The notes under the pieces are model-generated. The model had not been told where the DNA came from and searched no databases. It worked only from the letters and a program-made list of their open reading frames with translations. The translations under genes were made by a program, and so were the position numbers. Positions 26,614 to 36,375 of a stretch of DNA of 64,000 bases are shown piece by piece. Each line of letters opens with the position of its first letter. The first letter of the stretch is position 1. Source of the stretch: G963674835 sp963674835 (GTDB taxonomy: Bacteria; Planctomycetota; Planctomycetia; Pirellulales; Thermoguttaceae); NCBI GenBank assembly GCA_963674835.2, contig CAXXKC010000003.1:2046001-2110000 (forward strand). The letters are read 5' to 3'.

Positions 26614-28914
26614 ATGAGATATCGGGCCTTGGTGAGCAGCTTTGTGAGCGTGAGTGTCGCCGTGTTGGGCGTTTGGATCGGAAGTGCGTGGGCGGGTGCG
26701 GCGTCGACGGACGTGCCGCGTGCGGAGTATCCCGAGCCGCAGATGGTGCGGGCCGAATGGCTGAACCTGAACGGCGTGTGGGAATTCGCCGAGACGGACG
26801 AGAGCGCCGACGGCCGGTATCTTTCGGCGGAAGCGTATCCGGACAAGATCGTCGTGCCCTTCTGCCGGGAGAGCAAGCTATCGGGGCTTCAGCGCACGGG
26901 TTTCGTGAAGAACGTGTGGTATCGGCGGAGGTTTCAGAAGCCGGCCGATTGGAAGTCGGCGAGGGTCCGGCTGCACATCGGCGCGTGCGATTGGAAGACG
27001 CGCGTTTGGGTGAACGGGCATCTGCTGGGCGAGCACGTGGGCGGAAGCTCGCCGTTTTGGTTCGACGTTACCGAACAGCTCAAGCCGGGCGACAACACGG
27101 TGGTCGTTCACGCCTTTGACGATACGCGCAGCGGGCTGCAAGCGACGGGCAAGCAGGCGCACTCCGAGAAGAGTCAAGGATGCGTGTATACGAGGACGAC
27201 GGGAATCTGGCAGACGGTGTGGCTGGAGGGGGTGGGGAGTTCGTACATTCGCGACGTGCGCGTCGTGCCGGACATCAAGGGATCACGAGTGCTGGTTCAA
27301 GCGGAGATCGCGGGACCGACGACAGGACTGACCCTGCGTGCTGCGGCAAGCGAGGGAGGCAAGGTCGTGGGAACGGCCGAGGCACCGGCCGACTGGCGGC
27401 ACAACGAGATCGTGCTTGCGATTCCGAAGGCGCACCTGTGGTGTCTGGAAGATCCGTTCCTGTACGACCTGAAGTTGACGTTGGGGCGCGGCGACGAGGT
27501 GGTCGATCGGGTGGACTCGTATTTCGGGCTGCGCGAGGTGACGATCCGAGGCGCGGCGATCCTGATCAACGAGAAGCCGGTGTTCCAGCGCACGGTGCTC
27601 GACCAGGGCTTCTACCCGGACGGGATTTGGACGGCGCCCAGCGATGCGGCGTTGCGCGGCGACATCGAGATGTCGAAGGCGGTCGGTTTCAACGGGGCGC
27701 GGCTGCACCAGAAGGTGTTCGAGCCGCGGTTTCACTACTGGGCCGACAAGTTGGGATACCTGGTTTGGGGCGAGTTTCCGAACTGGGGACTGAACTACAA
27801 GAACGCGGCGGTGAATCTGCCGATGATCAGCGAGTGGGTGGAGATCGTGCGGCGCGATCGGAACCATCCGGCGGTGATCGGGTGGTGCCCGTTCAACGAG
27901 ACGCCGCCGGAAGCCGGCCCGCTGCAAAGCGTGGTGGTGAACGTTACCCGGGCGATCGATCCGGGGCGACCGGTGATCGAGTCGAGCGGCTACTTCCACG
28001 GGATTCCGGACCCGGACGTGTTGGACGCGCACGATTACAATCAGGACCCGGCGTCGTTTCGGCAGCGGTGGACCGATTCGTTTGGGCCGCGATCGTCGCT
28101 GCCGGATCGCTACCAGGCCGGGCCGTCGTGGCGACCGATTCCGTTCTTCGTGAGCGAGTATGGCGGGATCGGGTGGAACATCGCCGGGGGTTGGGGCTAC
28201 GGCGGTATTCCGGAGAACCTGGACGCGTTCTACGCGCGGTTTCAGGGATTGACGGACGCGTTGCTGGACAGCCGTTACATGTTCGGCTACTGCTACACGC
28301 AGTTGACCGACATCGAGCAGGAACAGAACGGCATCTACACGTACGAGCGGAAACCGAAGTTCGATGCCGAACGGCTGCGGAAGATCCAGTCGCGCACGGC
28401 CGCTTACGAGAAGAATCCGCCGGTGAACGTCGAGGCGTCGTCGGGGATGACGTGGCGGGTGCTGGTCGGCGCGGTGCCGGACGGGGCATTGGCGCGGAAG
28501 TGGCGCTATACGTTTGAGGAGCCTGCGGCGAATTGGATGGAGCCTGGCTTCGAAGACGGCGCGTGGAAAGCGGGTCTTGCAGGCTTCGGGAAGAAGGAGG
28601 GATGGGAGAAGTCGATTCGGACGCCCTGGACGGGGAAAGACGTGTGGCTCCGCCAGGAGTTTACGTGCGATGACACATCGTTCGAGCAGGCGATGCTCGT
28701 GGCCCATTACGACAACGGTACCGAGGTCTATGTGAACGGCAAGCCGATTTGGAAGGGGAAGCAGTGGAACGATCGGTATGCCGGGTTCAACGTGACGGCC
28801 GCTTTGAAGGAGGCCATTCGGCCGGGCAAGAACACGATCGCCATTCATTGCCACCAGGATGAAGGCGGGCAGTTTATCGACCTGGCCTTGCTCGTCGCCG
28901 GACAGGGGAAGTAG
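26614..28914 (+). CDS. Glycoside hydrolase family 2 protein with C-terminal jelly roll, secreted
   Basis: A 766-aa exported enzyme with a signal peptide (residues 1-30). Domains in order: sugar-binding jelly roll (LNLNGVWEFAETDES, NVWYRRRF, WKTRVWVNGHLLGEHVGG), Ig-like domain, TIM barrel, and from ~640 a second beta-sandwich (DGAWKAGLAGFG, VYVNGKPIWKGKQWN) like a carbohydrate-binding module. The acid/base is E429 in PFNETPP and the nucleophile E515 in FVSEYGG. It has the layout of many beta-galactosidase or beta-glucuronidase homologues in planctomycetes. It precedes the SSS transporter by 99 nt, so product import by that transporter is plausible. Confidence 0.86.
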   Translation: MRYRALVSSFVSVSVAVLGVWIGSAWAGAASTDVPRAEYPEPQMVRAEWLNLNGVWEFAETDESADGRYLSAEAYPDKIVVPFCRESKLSGLQRTGFVKNVWYRRRFQKPADWKSARVRLHIGACDWKTRVWVNGHLLGEHVGGSSPFWFDVTEQLKPGDNTVVVHAFDDTRSGLQATGKQAHSEKSQGCVYTRTTGIWQTVWLEGVGSSYIRDVRVVPDIKGSRVLVQAEIAGPTTGLTLRAAASEGGKVVGTAEAPADWRHNEIVLAIPKAHLWCLEDPFLYDLKLTLGRGDEVVDRVDSYFGLREVTIRGAAILINEKPVFQRTVLDQGFYPDGIWTAPSDAALRGDIEMSKAVGFNGARLHQKVFEPRFHYWADKLGYLVWGEFPNWGLNYKNAAVNLPMISEWVEIVRRDRNHPAVIGWCPFNETPPEAGPLQSVVVNVTRAIDPGRPVIESSGYFHGIPDPDVLDAHDYNQDPASFRQRWTDSFGPRSSLPDRYQAGPSWRPIPFFVSEYGGIGWNIAGGWGYGGIPENLDAFYARFQGLTDALLDSRYMFGYCYTQLTDIEQEQNGIYTYERKPKFDAERLRKIQSRTAAYEKNPPVNVEASSGMTWRVLVGAVPDGALARKWRYTFEEPAANWMEPGFEDGAWKAGLAGFGKKEGWEKSIRTPWTGKDVWLRQEFTCDDTSFEQAMLVAHYDNGTEVYVNGKPIWKGKQWNDRYAGFNVTAALKEAIRPGKNTIAIHCHQDEGGQFIDLALLVAGQGK

Positions 28915-28955
28915 GTGGTTTGTTGTGCTGGAGCGTGGTCTGCGAGGAGATGTCT

Positions 28956-28973
28956 GTCATGCTGGAGCATGAC
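28956..28973. other. Short perfect hairpin between GH2 and symporter genes
   Basis: GTCATGC, loop TGGA, GCATGAC: a 7-bp stem. There is no T-run, so it is not a typical terminator; it may be a dispersed planctomycete repeat or an mRNA processing site. Confidence 0.4.
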
Positions 28974-29013
28974 CTACGGCTAGAGAATAGCTTGGGAAGA
29001 GAGCATCTACACG

Positions 29014-30615
29014 ATGGGCGGTGATTTCGGCCTTGCGGGGTACTCCGTGCTGGCGGCGTATATGGCCGCGGTGGTGCTGTTGGGGCTGTCGTTCGCACGG
29101 AAGCAGAAAAGCCTGGGGGAGTACTTCCTGGCGGAACGGGCGGCGCCGTGGTGGGCGGTGGGCATCTCGGTGGTGGCGTGCGATCTGTCGGCCATATCGT
29201 ACATGGGCGCGCCGGCGTGGACGTACTATCACGACCTGCGGTACAGCCTGACGATCTTCATGTTCCCGATCATGGCGGTACTGGTCGCGTACCTCTTTAT
29301 CCCGTTCTTGGCGCGGCTGAAGGTCTACACGATCTATGAGTACCTGGAGCATCGCTTCGGGCTGAGCAGCCGGCTGTTCGCATCGGCGGTGTTCCTGCTG
29401 CAGCGGGCCTCGCACATCGCCATTGCCGTATATGCGATCGCGCTGGCGTTGCAGCAGATCGTGGGTTGGCCCGTATGGATCTGCGTGTTGACCGTCGGAG
29501 GGCTGACGACGCTGTATACGGTCTTCGGGGGCATGAAGGCGGTGTTGTGGACCGACGTGATGCAGTTTTTCGTGCTGATGGGCGGCGTTGTGGGGATGGC
29601 CGGAGTGGTGCTTTGGTCACTCGACTGGGACGTGGCGGGGATCTGGAAGGTGGCCTCCGCGGCAGGTCACACGAAGCTGATCACCGTGTCGTCCGACTTC
29701 TTCCGGCCCGGATTCTGGCAGGAGATGACCATCTGGGGCTTGTTCCTGGGAACGGTGGTGTATCAGGTGGGCGCGTATGGAAGCGACCAGGTGCTGGTTC
29801 AGCGGTATCTTGCGGCGGGATCGGGCCGGAAGATGGCGCAGTCGCTGATCTTCTCCGGGTTGCTGCAGATTCCGGTGATGGCGATTCTCTACCTGCTGGG
29901 GCTGGGGTTCTTCGCTTTCTACCACTCGCCGGAGAACGCGTCGTTGCTGGCATCGTTGAACGAACTGGTGGAGACGACACACGATACGAACATGGTGTTG
30001 CCGCATTTCGTTCGGCACGTGCTGCCATCGGGGATGGCGGGGCTGGTGTTTGCGGGGCTGTTCGCCGCGACGATGTCGGTGTTTTCGTCGGGGTTGAACT
30101 CGCTGAGCACGGCGACGTGTATGGACTTCATCAAGCGGCTGAGAGAGACTTCGCCGGACTCGAAGGAGGTAACGCTGAGCGGTGCGCGATGGATTACACT
30201 TGCCTGGGGTGTGGCGGTGACGGTGGCGGCCATCGGCGTGTATTTGGCGAAGATGGGCCCGTTGCTGCAGGTGGCCGCGGCGATCATCGGTTTCTTCAGT
30301 GGCCCCATGCTGGGCATGTTTCTGCTGGGTATCTTCACGCGGCGCGCCAGTTCCATCAGCGCCATCGTGGGAGCCGTGTTCGGTTTCGGCTGCGCGGTCT
30401 ACCTGTGGCAGGACGTATCGTTCATTTGGTACGCGGTGACGGGATGTGTACCGACGGTGATCGTCGGTTATGCCTTGAGCTTTGTCGTACCGCAGGACCC
30501 GTTTGACGAACTCGATTCCATGACCTTATGGGGACGTTACCATGCAGCGGTCCGAGAGGTTGTTGAGCAACCTGAGCACGGGCATTCTGTACAAGAATCC
30601 GAAGGCGCATGTTAG
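29014..30615 (+). CDS. Sodium:solute symporter (SSS family)
   Basis: A 533-aa inner-membrane transporter with about 13 hydrophobic segments. It shows the SSS pattern: KSLGEYFLAERAAPWWAVG near the N-terminus, GAPAWTYYHDLRY, YEYLEHRFGL, and later AGLVFAGLFAATMSVFSSGLNSLST, which holds the Na+-site serines of TM8. It imports a sugar, sugar acid or similar solute with sodium. The gene sits between a GH2 and a cytosolic sialidase-like gene, so its substrate is probably a released mono- or oligosaccharide (inference). Its last 74 nt overlap the next gene in another frame. Confidence 0.9.
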   Translation: MGGDFGLAGYSVLAAYMAAVVLLGLSFARKQKSLGEYFLAERAAPWWAVGISVVACDLSAISYMGAPAWTYYHDLRYSLTIFMFPIMAVLVAYLFIPFLARLKVYTIYEYLEHRFGLSSRLFASAVFLLQRASHIAIAVYAIALALQQIVGWPVWICVLTVGGLTTLYTVFGGMKAVLWTDVMQFFVLMGGVVGMAGVVLWSLDWDVAGIWKVASAAGHTKLITVSSDFFRPGFWQEMTIWGLFLGTVVYQVGAYGSDQVLVQRYLAAGSGRKMAQSLIFSGLLQIPVMAILYLLGLGFFAFYHSPENASLLASLNELVETTHDTNMVLPHFVRHVLPSGMAGLVFAGLFAATMSVFSSGLNSLSTATCMDFIKRLRETSPDSKEVTLSGARWITLAWGVAVTVAAIGVYLAKMGPLLQVAAAIIGFFSGPMLGMFLLGIFTRRASSISAIVGAVFGFGCAVYLWQDVSFIWYAVTGCVPTVIVGYALSFVVPQDPFDELDSMTLWGRYHAAVREVVEQPEHGHSVQESEGAC

Positions 30616-31672
30616 GAGCGTTCACGCGTATTTTCCGTCGCTGGCGGCGTTGCCCGGCGGGGATTTGGTGGCGAGCTACACGTTGGGTGAGGCTTTCGAG
30701 GCGGTGAACCTGCGGACGCACATCGCGCGATCGACGGACGGCGGCGAGAGCTGGCACGACGAGGGGACGCTTTGCCCGGACCGGACGGATCGGGTACTGT
30801 CGGATTGCGCACGGTTGGCGGTCGCGCAGGACGGCGAGTTGGTGGCGAATTTGGTCCGGCACGATCGGACAGATCATCTGGACGAGGGGCTGACGAATCC
30901 GGCGAACATGGGTTTCGTGCCGACGGAGCTTCTGGTGATGCGATCGGCGGACGGCGGCCGGTCGTGGAGCGGGCCGTCGACAGTCCAGCCGCCCTTGGAG
31001 GGGCCGAGCTTCGAGATGTGCTCGCCGATTGCGATGCTTCGGGACGGGCGATGGTTGCAGCCGACGTCGACGTGGATGGACTGGGAAGGGAGGTTGCCCA
31101 ACGGGAACCGCATGGTGGCGCTGGTTTCGTCTGACCGCGGGGAGACGTGGCCTGAGTACTTGGACGTGATGCACAGCGAGGACAATCGTTTGATCTTCTG
31201 GGAATCGAAGATTGTCGAGCTGTCGGACGGGCGGTTGCTGGCGGTGGCCTGGTGTTTCGACCAGCAGGCGAATGCGGATCGGCCGAATCAGTACGCGATC
31301 AGCCACGACGGCGGGGCCACGTGGTCGGCGCCGCAATCGATGGGACTGACAGGGCAGACGCTGACGCCACTTTGCCTGGCCGGGGACCGGCTGCTATGCG
31401 TGTACCGGCGCACGGACGAGCCGGGGCTGTGGGCGGTCGGTGCGCATCTGGAGGGCGATCGGTGGGTCAACGACGGCTACGAGCCGTTGTGGGGACATCG
31501 GAGCACGGCGGGCCAGACCGCTCGCGAGGAGAGCATGGTGGAGACGTTCCACGGGCTGAAGTTCGGGGCGCCGTCGGTCGTTGGTTTGGACGGCGGAGAG
31601 GTGTTGGTCGCCTTCTGGTGCTATGAGCAGAACATCAGCGTGATTCGGTGGTTTCGGTTCGCGGTGGGGTAG
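30542..31672 (+). CDS. Cytosolic sialidase-family Asp-box protein
   Basis: A 376-aa propeller protein without a signal peptide, unlike its three homologues in the window. GGGGA precedes the ATG. Asp boxes are STDGGESW, SADGGRSW, SSDRGETW and SHDGGATW. Its start lies inside the symporter gene (74-nt overlap, +1 relative frame), which strongly suggests translational coupling. Together they look like an import-then-cleave pair. The activity could be a sialidase or a different glycoside-cleaving enzyme. Confidence 0.8.
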   Translation: MQRSERLLSNLSTGILYKNPKAHVRSVHAYFPSLAALPGGDLVASYTLGEAFEAVNLRTHIARSTDGGESWHDEGTLCPDRTDRVLSDCARLAVAQDGELVANLVRHDRTDHLDEGLTNPANMGFVPTELLVMRSADGGRSWSGPSTVQPPLEGPSFEMCSPIAMLRDGRWLQPTSTWMDWEGRLPNGNRMVALVSSDRGETWPEYLDVMHSEDNRLIFWESKIVELSDGRLLAVAWCFDQQANADRPNQYAISHDGGATWSAPQSMGLTGQTLTPLCLAGDRLLCVYRRTDEPGLWAVGAHLEGDRWVNDGYEPLWGHRSTAGQTAREESMVETFHGLKFGAPSVVGLDGGEVLVAFWCYEQNISVIRWFRFAVG

Positions 31673-31689
31673 CGGCGGCGGTAGAGTCT

Positions 31690-31741
31690 CACAGCCGGGG
31701 GCGGCTGTGCCACATGCGGGATTCACAGCCGGGGGCGGCTG
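31690..31741. terminator. Tandem GC-rich hairpins between convergent genes
   Basis: CACAGCCG-GGGG-CGGCTGTG (31690-31709) is a perfect 8-bp stem, followed by a second partial copy at 31724-31741. They fill the 79-nt gap between two convergent genes, so they may act as a bidirectional terminator, although no T-run follows. The same sequence is a common dispersed repeat in planctomycetes as far as I remember. Confidence 0.45.
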
Positions 31742-31751
31742 GGGTGCAAGG

Positions 31752-33518
31752 TTAGGGCTGGGTGGCGGGTGCGGGGTCGTCTTGCTGGATGGCCGGGGAG
31801 GGGTCGACGCGGGCGGCGGTGACGATGCGGGGCTGGGCCGACGGGCGGGCGGCGACTACGGCTTCGCCTGCCGGGGTTTGGCCGCCGGTCTTGAGCTGTT
31901 CGACCAGGGGGAGCAGGACGTCGGTCGGGACGGAGTAGGTCTCGGTGCGGCCGCCGCGGGCGACGTTGACGCCAATCACCTTGCCGGTCAGATCGACCAG
32001 GGGTCCGCCACAGTCGGTCGGCCGGAGGACCGTGTCGTGCTGGAGGACGACGGGGAAGTCGTCGCGGCGGCGGCTGACGCCGATGTCGGAGATGTTCTGG
32101 ACCTCGCGTTTGCGACTGGCGGGGGTATCGACTCGGTCGAGTGTCGCCGTGAGTTGCGCGGTGGTGCGGCCGCGACGAACGACGAGAGTGATTTCGTCGC
32201 CGGGGACATGCTCGTGCAGTCGATCGAGGAACTGTTCGCGGCTGGGCACGGGATGGCCGTTGATCTGGACGACGACGTCGTTTTCGCGGAGGCCGGCCCG
32301 TTCGGCAGGCGTGTCGGCCATGACTCGAACGATCAGGGCGCCGCCTTCGGCCTGGCCAACGCCGACACCTAGCACGCCGCGGACGGCCGGGATGCGGCGT
32401 CGGGGGACGCTGACGACGCCGAGGGCGGGCGGTTCGTCGGACATACCCGGTGCGGCGACCCATTGCCCGACGGTCGAGTCGTTCGCAGTGCTCCACGGGG
32501 CGCTGGGGAGCCCATCGGCGGCGATTCTGAGCAGGGCGAGATCGAAGTGTTTGTCGACACCGACGACGAGGGCCGTGTAGCGGCGTCCGTTGGCCAGGCG
32601 GCAGATGGGCGTTGCGGAGAGCTCGCTGGCCTTGGTGAGGATCCAGCCGTCGCGTCCGACGATGGTCCCGAGGGCGACGTCGCTGCCTTGGCATTCGATG
32701 CGAACGACGCAACGAGTGGCGTCGGCGGCAAGACTGCTGAGCACTTGTTTGAGCGGGCCGCTTTCTCTGCGCGGAAGTTGGTCTTCCCAGAAATCGCCTC
32801 GGGCCAGCCGGTTCCAATTCTTGGTGAACACCTCGACGGGGATGTGGTAGTTCATATCGGTGGAGCCACCGATGCGGCTGTTGATGCCGATGACCTTGCC
32901 GTCGAGGTCGAACAGCGGGCCTCCGGAATCGCCGGCGACCAGCGGGCAGTCGGTGCGGATGCGGTGATCTTGCACACTGAGGACACGACCGACGCGGACG
33001 ACGGGAGGCCGACCCTCCTGGTAGCCCAAGGGATGTCCGACCGCGACGCACCAAGCGCCGGGGGCGAGTTGATCGCCGCGGCTGCAGGCGACCGCGGGCC
33101 ACGGCCCGTTGCCGTCGATCTTGATAAGGCCGGCGTCGGGGGTTTCGTAGAGGCCGAGGGTCTTGCCGCGAACGACTCGGCCATCGGAAAGGATGATCGA
33201 GGCGGCGAGGCCCGGTCGTCCGACGACATGGCCGGCGGTGAGGACGTAGCCGTCGGCGGTGACGATCACGCCGCTGCCTTGGGAGGAGCCGATGCGGATG
33301 CCGACCGTGGCGGGGAGAACCTTGGCGACGACGGCCTGGACTTCTCGCTGGATGGTGAGCAGCTCGTCGACGGATTTGGGCGTCGCATTGGCAGGGACAG
33401 GTCGAGCGTCGGACTTGGTCTGGGCGTTGAGGGCAGCAGGATGCAGCAGCGCGGCGGCGACCAGAAGCCAGAAGGCTGCCGGTGCCACTCGGGTCGCGAG
33501 CAAGCTGCGCTGGATCAC
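31752..33518 (-). CDS. Trypsin-like serine protease with degenerate second protease domain and inserted PDZ
   Basis: A 588-aa exported protein. The GTG at 33516-33518 is preferred because GGAG lies 8 nt upstream and a signal peptide (to residue ~32, LNAQ) follows at once; an ATG at 33573-33575 would add 19 residues and has no RBS. The first domain is an intact DegP/HtrA-like protease: H97 (LTAGHVV), D128 (DAGLIKID), S198 (GDSGGPLF). A second copy follows with the His replaced (LTKASEL, S298), the Asp kept (DLALLRI, D326), a PDZ domain inserted (~380-460) and the serine replaced by Cys (TDCGGPLVDL, C503). Probably periplasmic quality control; the second half is probably non-catalytic. Confidence 0.85.
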   Translation of the reverse strand: MIQRSLLATRVAPAAFWLLVAAALLHPAALNAQTKSDARPVPANATPKSVDELLTIQREVQAVVAKVLPATVGIRIGSSQGSGVIVTADGYVLTAGHVVGRPGLAASIILSDGRVVRGKTLGLYETPDAGLIKIDGNGPWPAVACSRGDQLAPGAWCVAVGHPLGYQEGRPPVVRVGRVLSVQDHRIRTDCPLVAGDSGGPLFDLDGKVIGINSRIGGSTDMNYHIPVEVFTKNWNRLARGDFWEDQLPRRESGPLKQVLSSLAADATRCVVRIECQGSDVALGTIVGRDGWILTKASELSATPICRLANGRRYTALVVGVDKHFDLALLRIAADGLPSAPWSTANDSTVGQWVAAPGMSDEPPALGVVSVPRRRIPAVRGVLGVGVGQAEGGALIVRVMADTPAERAGLRENDVVVQINGHPVPSREQFLDRLHEHVPGDEITLVVRRGRTTAQLTATLDRVDTPASRKREVQNISDIGVSRRRDDFPVVLQHDTVLRPTDCGGPLVDLTGKVIGVNVARGGRTETYSVPTDVLLPLVEQLKTGGQTPAGEAVVAARPSAQPRIVTAARVDPSPAIQQDDPAPATQP

Positions 33519-33927
33519 GTCAGATGTCTCCGAACCGACGGATGGAATTCGCCCGGGCGTTCCTTCCAGGACCATGTAAGAGGCCGGTCATGCCGGCCGA
33601 AAAACGGCGGAACCGCCAGTTGGCAACGCGAACATCCATGAACAACCATTATGTTCCAACACATGGGGCGTTTCAAGCAGTTGACACGACCTGTTTGTGG
33701 GATGATGACCCTCTGCGGACCGAGGCTTTTTGTGGGCGGGGGCGGTTGTGGTGCATGTTGGGGTGAATGGTTGGTTCTGTGGGGCGGGAGGTTGCTTGCG
33801 ATGGGGTTGTTTGGGAGGGTATGTTGGCATTGGCGTAGGGTGTTTGGGCCGGGATGGCCGGTCTTTGGTGTTGTCGATGATTGCGCGAGGTCGCGTGGCC
33901 ATGAGTTCACGATGTTTGGAAGAGCGC
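33519..33927. other. Divergent intergenic region with a palindrome
   Basis: It separates the protease gene from the next plus-strand gene. GGCCGG-TCATG-CCGGCC at 33582-33598 is a perfect 6-bp inverted repeat upstream of the protease. No gene is visible; the frame that extends the downstream protein to the left is low-complexity and lacks an RBS. Confidence 0.45.
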
Positions 33928-36162
33928 ATGCGGCTTCGATCGCATTGGTGGTCGAGCGCCGTCGTGCTGGTAATCCTGGTAGTTCAGGGCGAGGTCGTGG
34001 TGGCAGCGGAGACGGCCGGTGCGCCTAATTTGACGACACCGCGGGCCTGGGAGCGGACCGGATTTCAAGAGGCGAGCGGGTTCCGACCGGCGGTGGACTT
34101 GCGGACGGACTTCGTGATGGCTTATGGAACCTCGGACACGGCCATCGAAAGGCTCAAGGCTTGGAGCGAGGCTGGGTACGGGTTGCACGTGATGACGGGC
34201 GTGGCCTGGGGCGGATATCGCGACTACCTCGAAGGCAAGTTCGACGGGCTGCCGCATGGTGATGAGGGCCAGGTGAACGCGGCGGGTGACCCGATCATGC
34301 ACGACGCAGCCACGCCGTACATGGTGCCGTCGGTGGCATTCAGCAGGTATTTGGAGGAGCGTCTGAAGAAGACGATCGACGCAGGCGTGGCGGCGGTGCA
34401 CCTGGAGGAGCCGGAATTCTGGGCGGCCGGCGGGTTCAGCGAGTCGTTTCGACGGGAATGGCAGATCTATTACAACGAGCCATGGCAGCGTCCGGACGGA
34501 AGCTGCGACGCCCAGTATCGCGCGAGCAAGCTGAAGTACTATCTGTACCGGCGCACGCTCGATCGGCTGTGCTCGGCGCTGAAGGAATACGCGATGGTGC
34601 GGTATCATCGGCCAGTGCGGTTCTATGTGCCGACGCACAGCCTGTTGAACTACACGCAGTGGGGTATTGTGAGTCCGGAATCGTCGCTGGCAGATCTTCC
34701 GGGCGTGGACGGTTACATTGCGCAGGTGTGGACGGGCACGTCGCGTACGCCGAATACGTACGAGGGGCGGACGGCCGAGCGGACGTTCGAGACGGCGTTT
34801 CTGGAATATGGGGTGATGCAGGAATTGGTGCGCGGCGGGTCGCGGCGGATGTGGTTTTTGCACGATCCCGTGGAGGACAACCCCAGGCACGATTGGGACG
34901 ACTATCGCCGGAACTACATTTGCACGCTGGTCGCGTCGCTGTTGCAGCCGGAAGTGGCTCGGTACGAGGTGGCGCCGTGGCCGAACCGAGTTTTCAAGGG
35001 GAGATTTCCCCACGGTGATCCGGCGGCCCGGACCATTCCGCCGGATTACGCGACCGTGTTGGCCATCGTTTTCAATCAGCTTCGCGACATGGAGCAGGCC
35101 GAGGTTTCGTGGGAGCACGCGACGGACGGGGTGGGTGTGGTGCTGGCCGATTCGGCGATGTTTCAGCGGGCCGAGCCGGCGTTCTCCGCGGGGGTTGCGG
35201 TGGGAACGGACGATCCGTTGCGAGCGACGTCGGAGGAGGTGCGACGGTTCTCCGGATTCTATGGGCTGGCGATGCCGCTGGTGAAGCACGCGGTGCCGGT
35301 GCGTCCGGTGCAACTGGACAACGTGCTGCGCACGCCCGGCTATCTGGACCGGTATCGAACGCTGTTGCTGAGTTATGAGTTTCAGAAGCCGCTGCACCCG
35401 GGCATCCACGCGGCGTTGGTCGAATGGGTACGGCGGGGAGGGACCTTGATCTACGTGGGCGCGGATACGGACCCGTTTCATCAGGCCCGCGAGTGGTGGA
35501 ACGAGGCTTCGACGCCGTACGCGGCGCCGAGCGAACACTTGTTCGACTTGCTGGGCTTGGGGCGGAAGCCTGCGGAAGGCGAACACGCGAGCGGCAAGGG
35601 GTTGGTGATCGTGCAGCGGAAACACCCGGCGTACTTCGGTCGCTCGGCGGCGGCCGCCGATCAGTTGCGAGCGCTGGTACGACGTGGCGTGGAGGCGGCG
35701 GGCGGGACGCTGGCGGAGCGCAACTGCTTCCTGCTGCGACGCGGGCCGTATGTGATCGGGGCGACGATGGGCGAATCGGTCTCCGAAGAGCCGCTACGGC
35801 TGGAGGGGCGTTTGGTGGACCTGTTGGACACGGCGCTGCCGATCCGTCGCGAGGTGGTACTGCCGCCCGGGCACCAGGCGTGGTTGCTGGATTTGGACCG
35901 TGTGACGGCCAAGGCTCCGGCCGTGCTGGCGGCGGCGGGCCGGGTGGAGCGGTGGCAATCGTCGGGCACGGCGGCGGACTTCACGCTGGAGACTCCGGCG
36001 GGGATCGAGGCCGTTGCCCGATTGCTGTTGCCTGCGGCGCCGAAGGCCGTGAAGGTCGCGGGCAAGTCGACGACCGACTATCAGTGGGATGCGGAGAGTT
36101 CCACGCTGCTGGTGCGTTTCGGGGGCGATCCGAAGGGCGTGGTGGTGGAGGTGGGGTGGTGA
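33928..36162 (+). CDS. Large secreted protein, probably a TIM-barrel hydrolase with a GATase-like domain
   Basis: I do not recognise the family with certainty. The 744-aa product starts at an ATG with GGAAGAG upstream; residues 1-28 are a signal peptide ending VVVAAE. The N-terminal ~400 residues look like a TIM barrel (GYGLHVMTGVAWGGY, VAAVHLEEPEFWAAGG with two acids after a strand, RFYVPTHSLLNYTQWG). Residues ~460-580 resemble the GATase-like domain of GH42-type enzymes (RYRTLLLSYEF, WVRRGGTLIYVGADTDP). The C-terminus is beta-rich. A beta-galactosidase-like role is possible. The gene stands alone. Confidence 0.55.
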   Translation: MRLRSHWWSSAVVLVILVVQGEVVVAAETAGAPNLTTPRAWERTGFQEASGFRPAVDLRTDFVMAYGTSDTAIERLKAWSEAGYGLHVMTGVAWGGYRDYLEGKFDGLPHGDEGQVNAAGDPIMHDAATPYMVPSVAFSRYLEERLKKTIDAGVAAVHLEEPEFWAAGGFSESFRREWQIYYNEPWQRPDGSCDAQYRASKLKYYLYRRTLDRLCSALKEYAMVRYHRPVRFYVPTHSLLNYTQWGIVSPESSLADLPGVDGYIAQVWTGTSRTPNTYEGRTAERTFETAFLEYGVMQELVRGGSRRMWFLHDPVEDNPRHDWDDYRRNYICTLVASLLQPEVARYEVAPWPNRVFKGRFPHGDPAARTIPPDYATVLAIVFNQLRDMEQAEVSWEHATDGVGVVLADSAMFQRAEPAFSAGVAVGTDDPLRATSEEVRRFSGFYGLAMPLVKHAVPVRPVQLDNVLRTPGYLDRYRTLLLSYEFQKPLHPGIHAALVEWVRRGGTLIYVGADTDPFHQAREWWNEASTPYAAPSEHLFDLLGLGRKPAEGEHASGKGLVIVQRKHPAYFGRSAAAADQLRALVRRGVEAAGGTLAERNCFLLRRGPYVIGATMGESVSEEPLRLEGRLVDLLDTALPIRREVVLPPGHQAWLLDLDRVTAKAPAVLAAAGRVERWQSSGTAADFTLETPAGIEAVARLLLPAAPKAVKVAGKSTTDYQWDAESSTLLVRFGGDPKGVVVEVGW

Positions 36163-36375
36163 GGGTGGCGGCGGCGATTTGCTGAGCGTTGAGGCGTTCG
36201 CTCGACCTCGGTTGCCGACTGGCCCGTGTTGCTCCTGCGGGTGCCATGCTGGCGACATGAGCGGCGGCCGGATATATTGACTTCAGGTCGAGCGTTTCTC
36301 TTCGGACGGCACGGTGGGGAGTGCGCGGGTAGCAACCCAACGGCGTCGGCTTCCATTGCAGCGGAAGAGATCTGG

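Noticed and set aside
24882..27119. Open 745-codon frame on the plus strand
   Set aside because: It lies antisense to the GH38 gene, is rich in Gly/Ala/Val/Glu and shows no motif; it is a by-product of high GC.
32463..33641. Open 392-codon plus-strand frame
   Set aside because: Antisense to the serine protease, whose catalytic motifs are certain.
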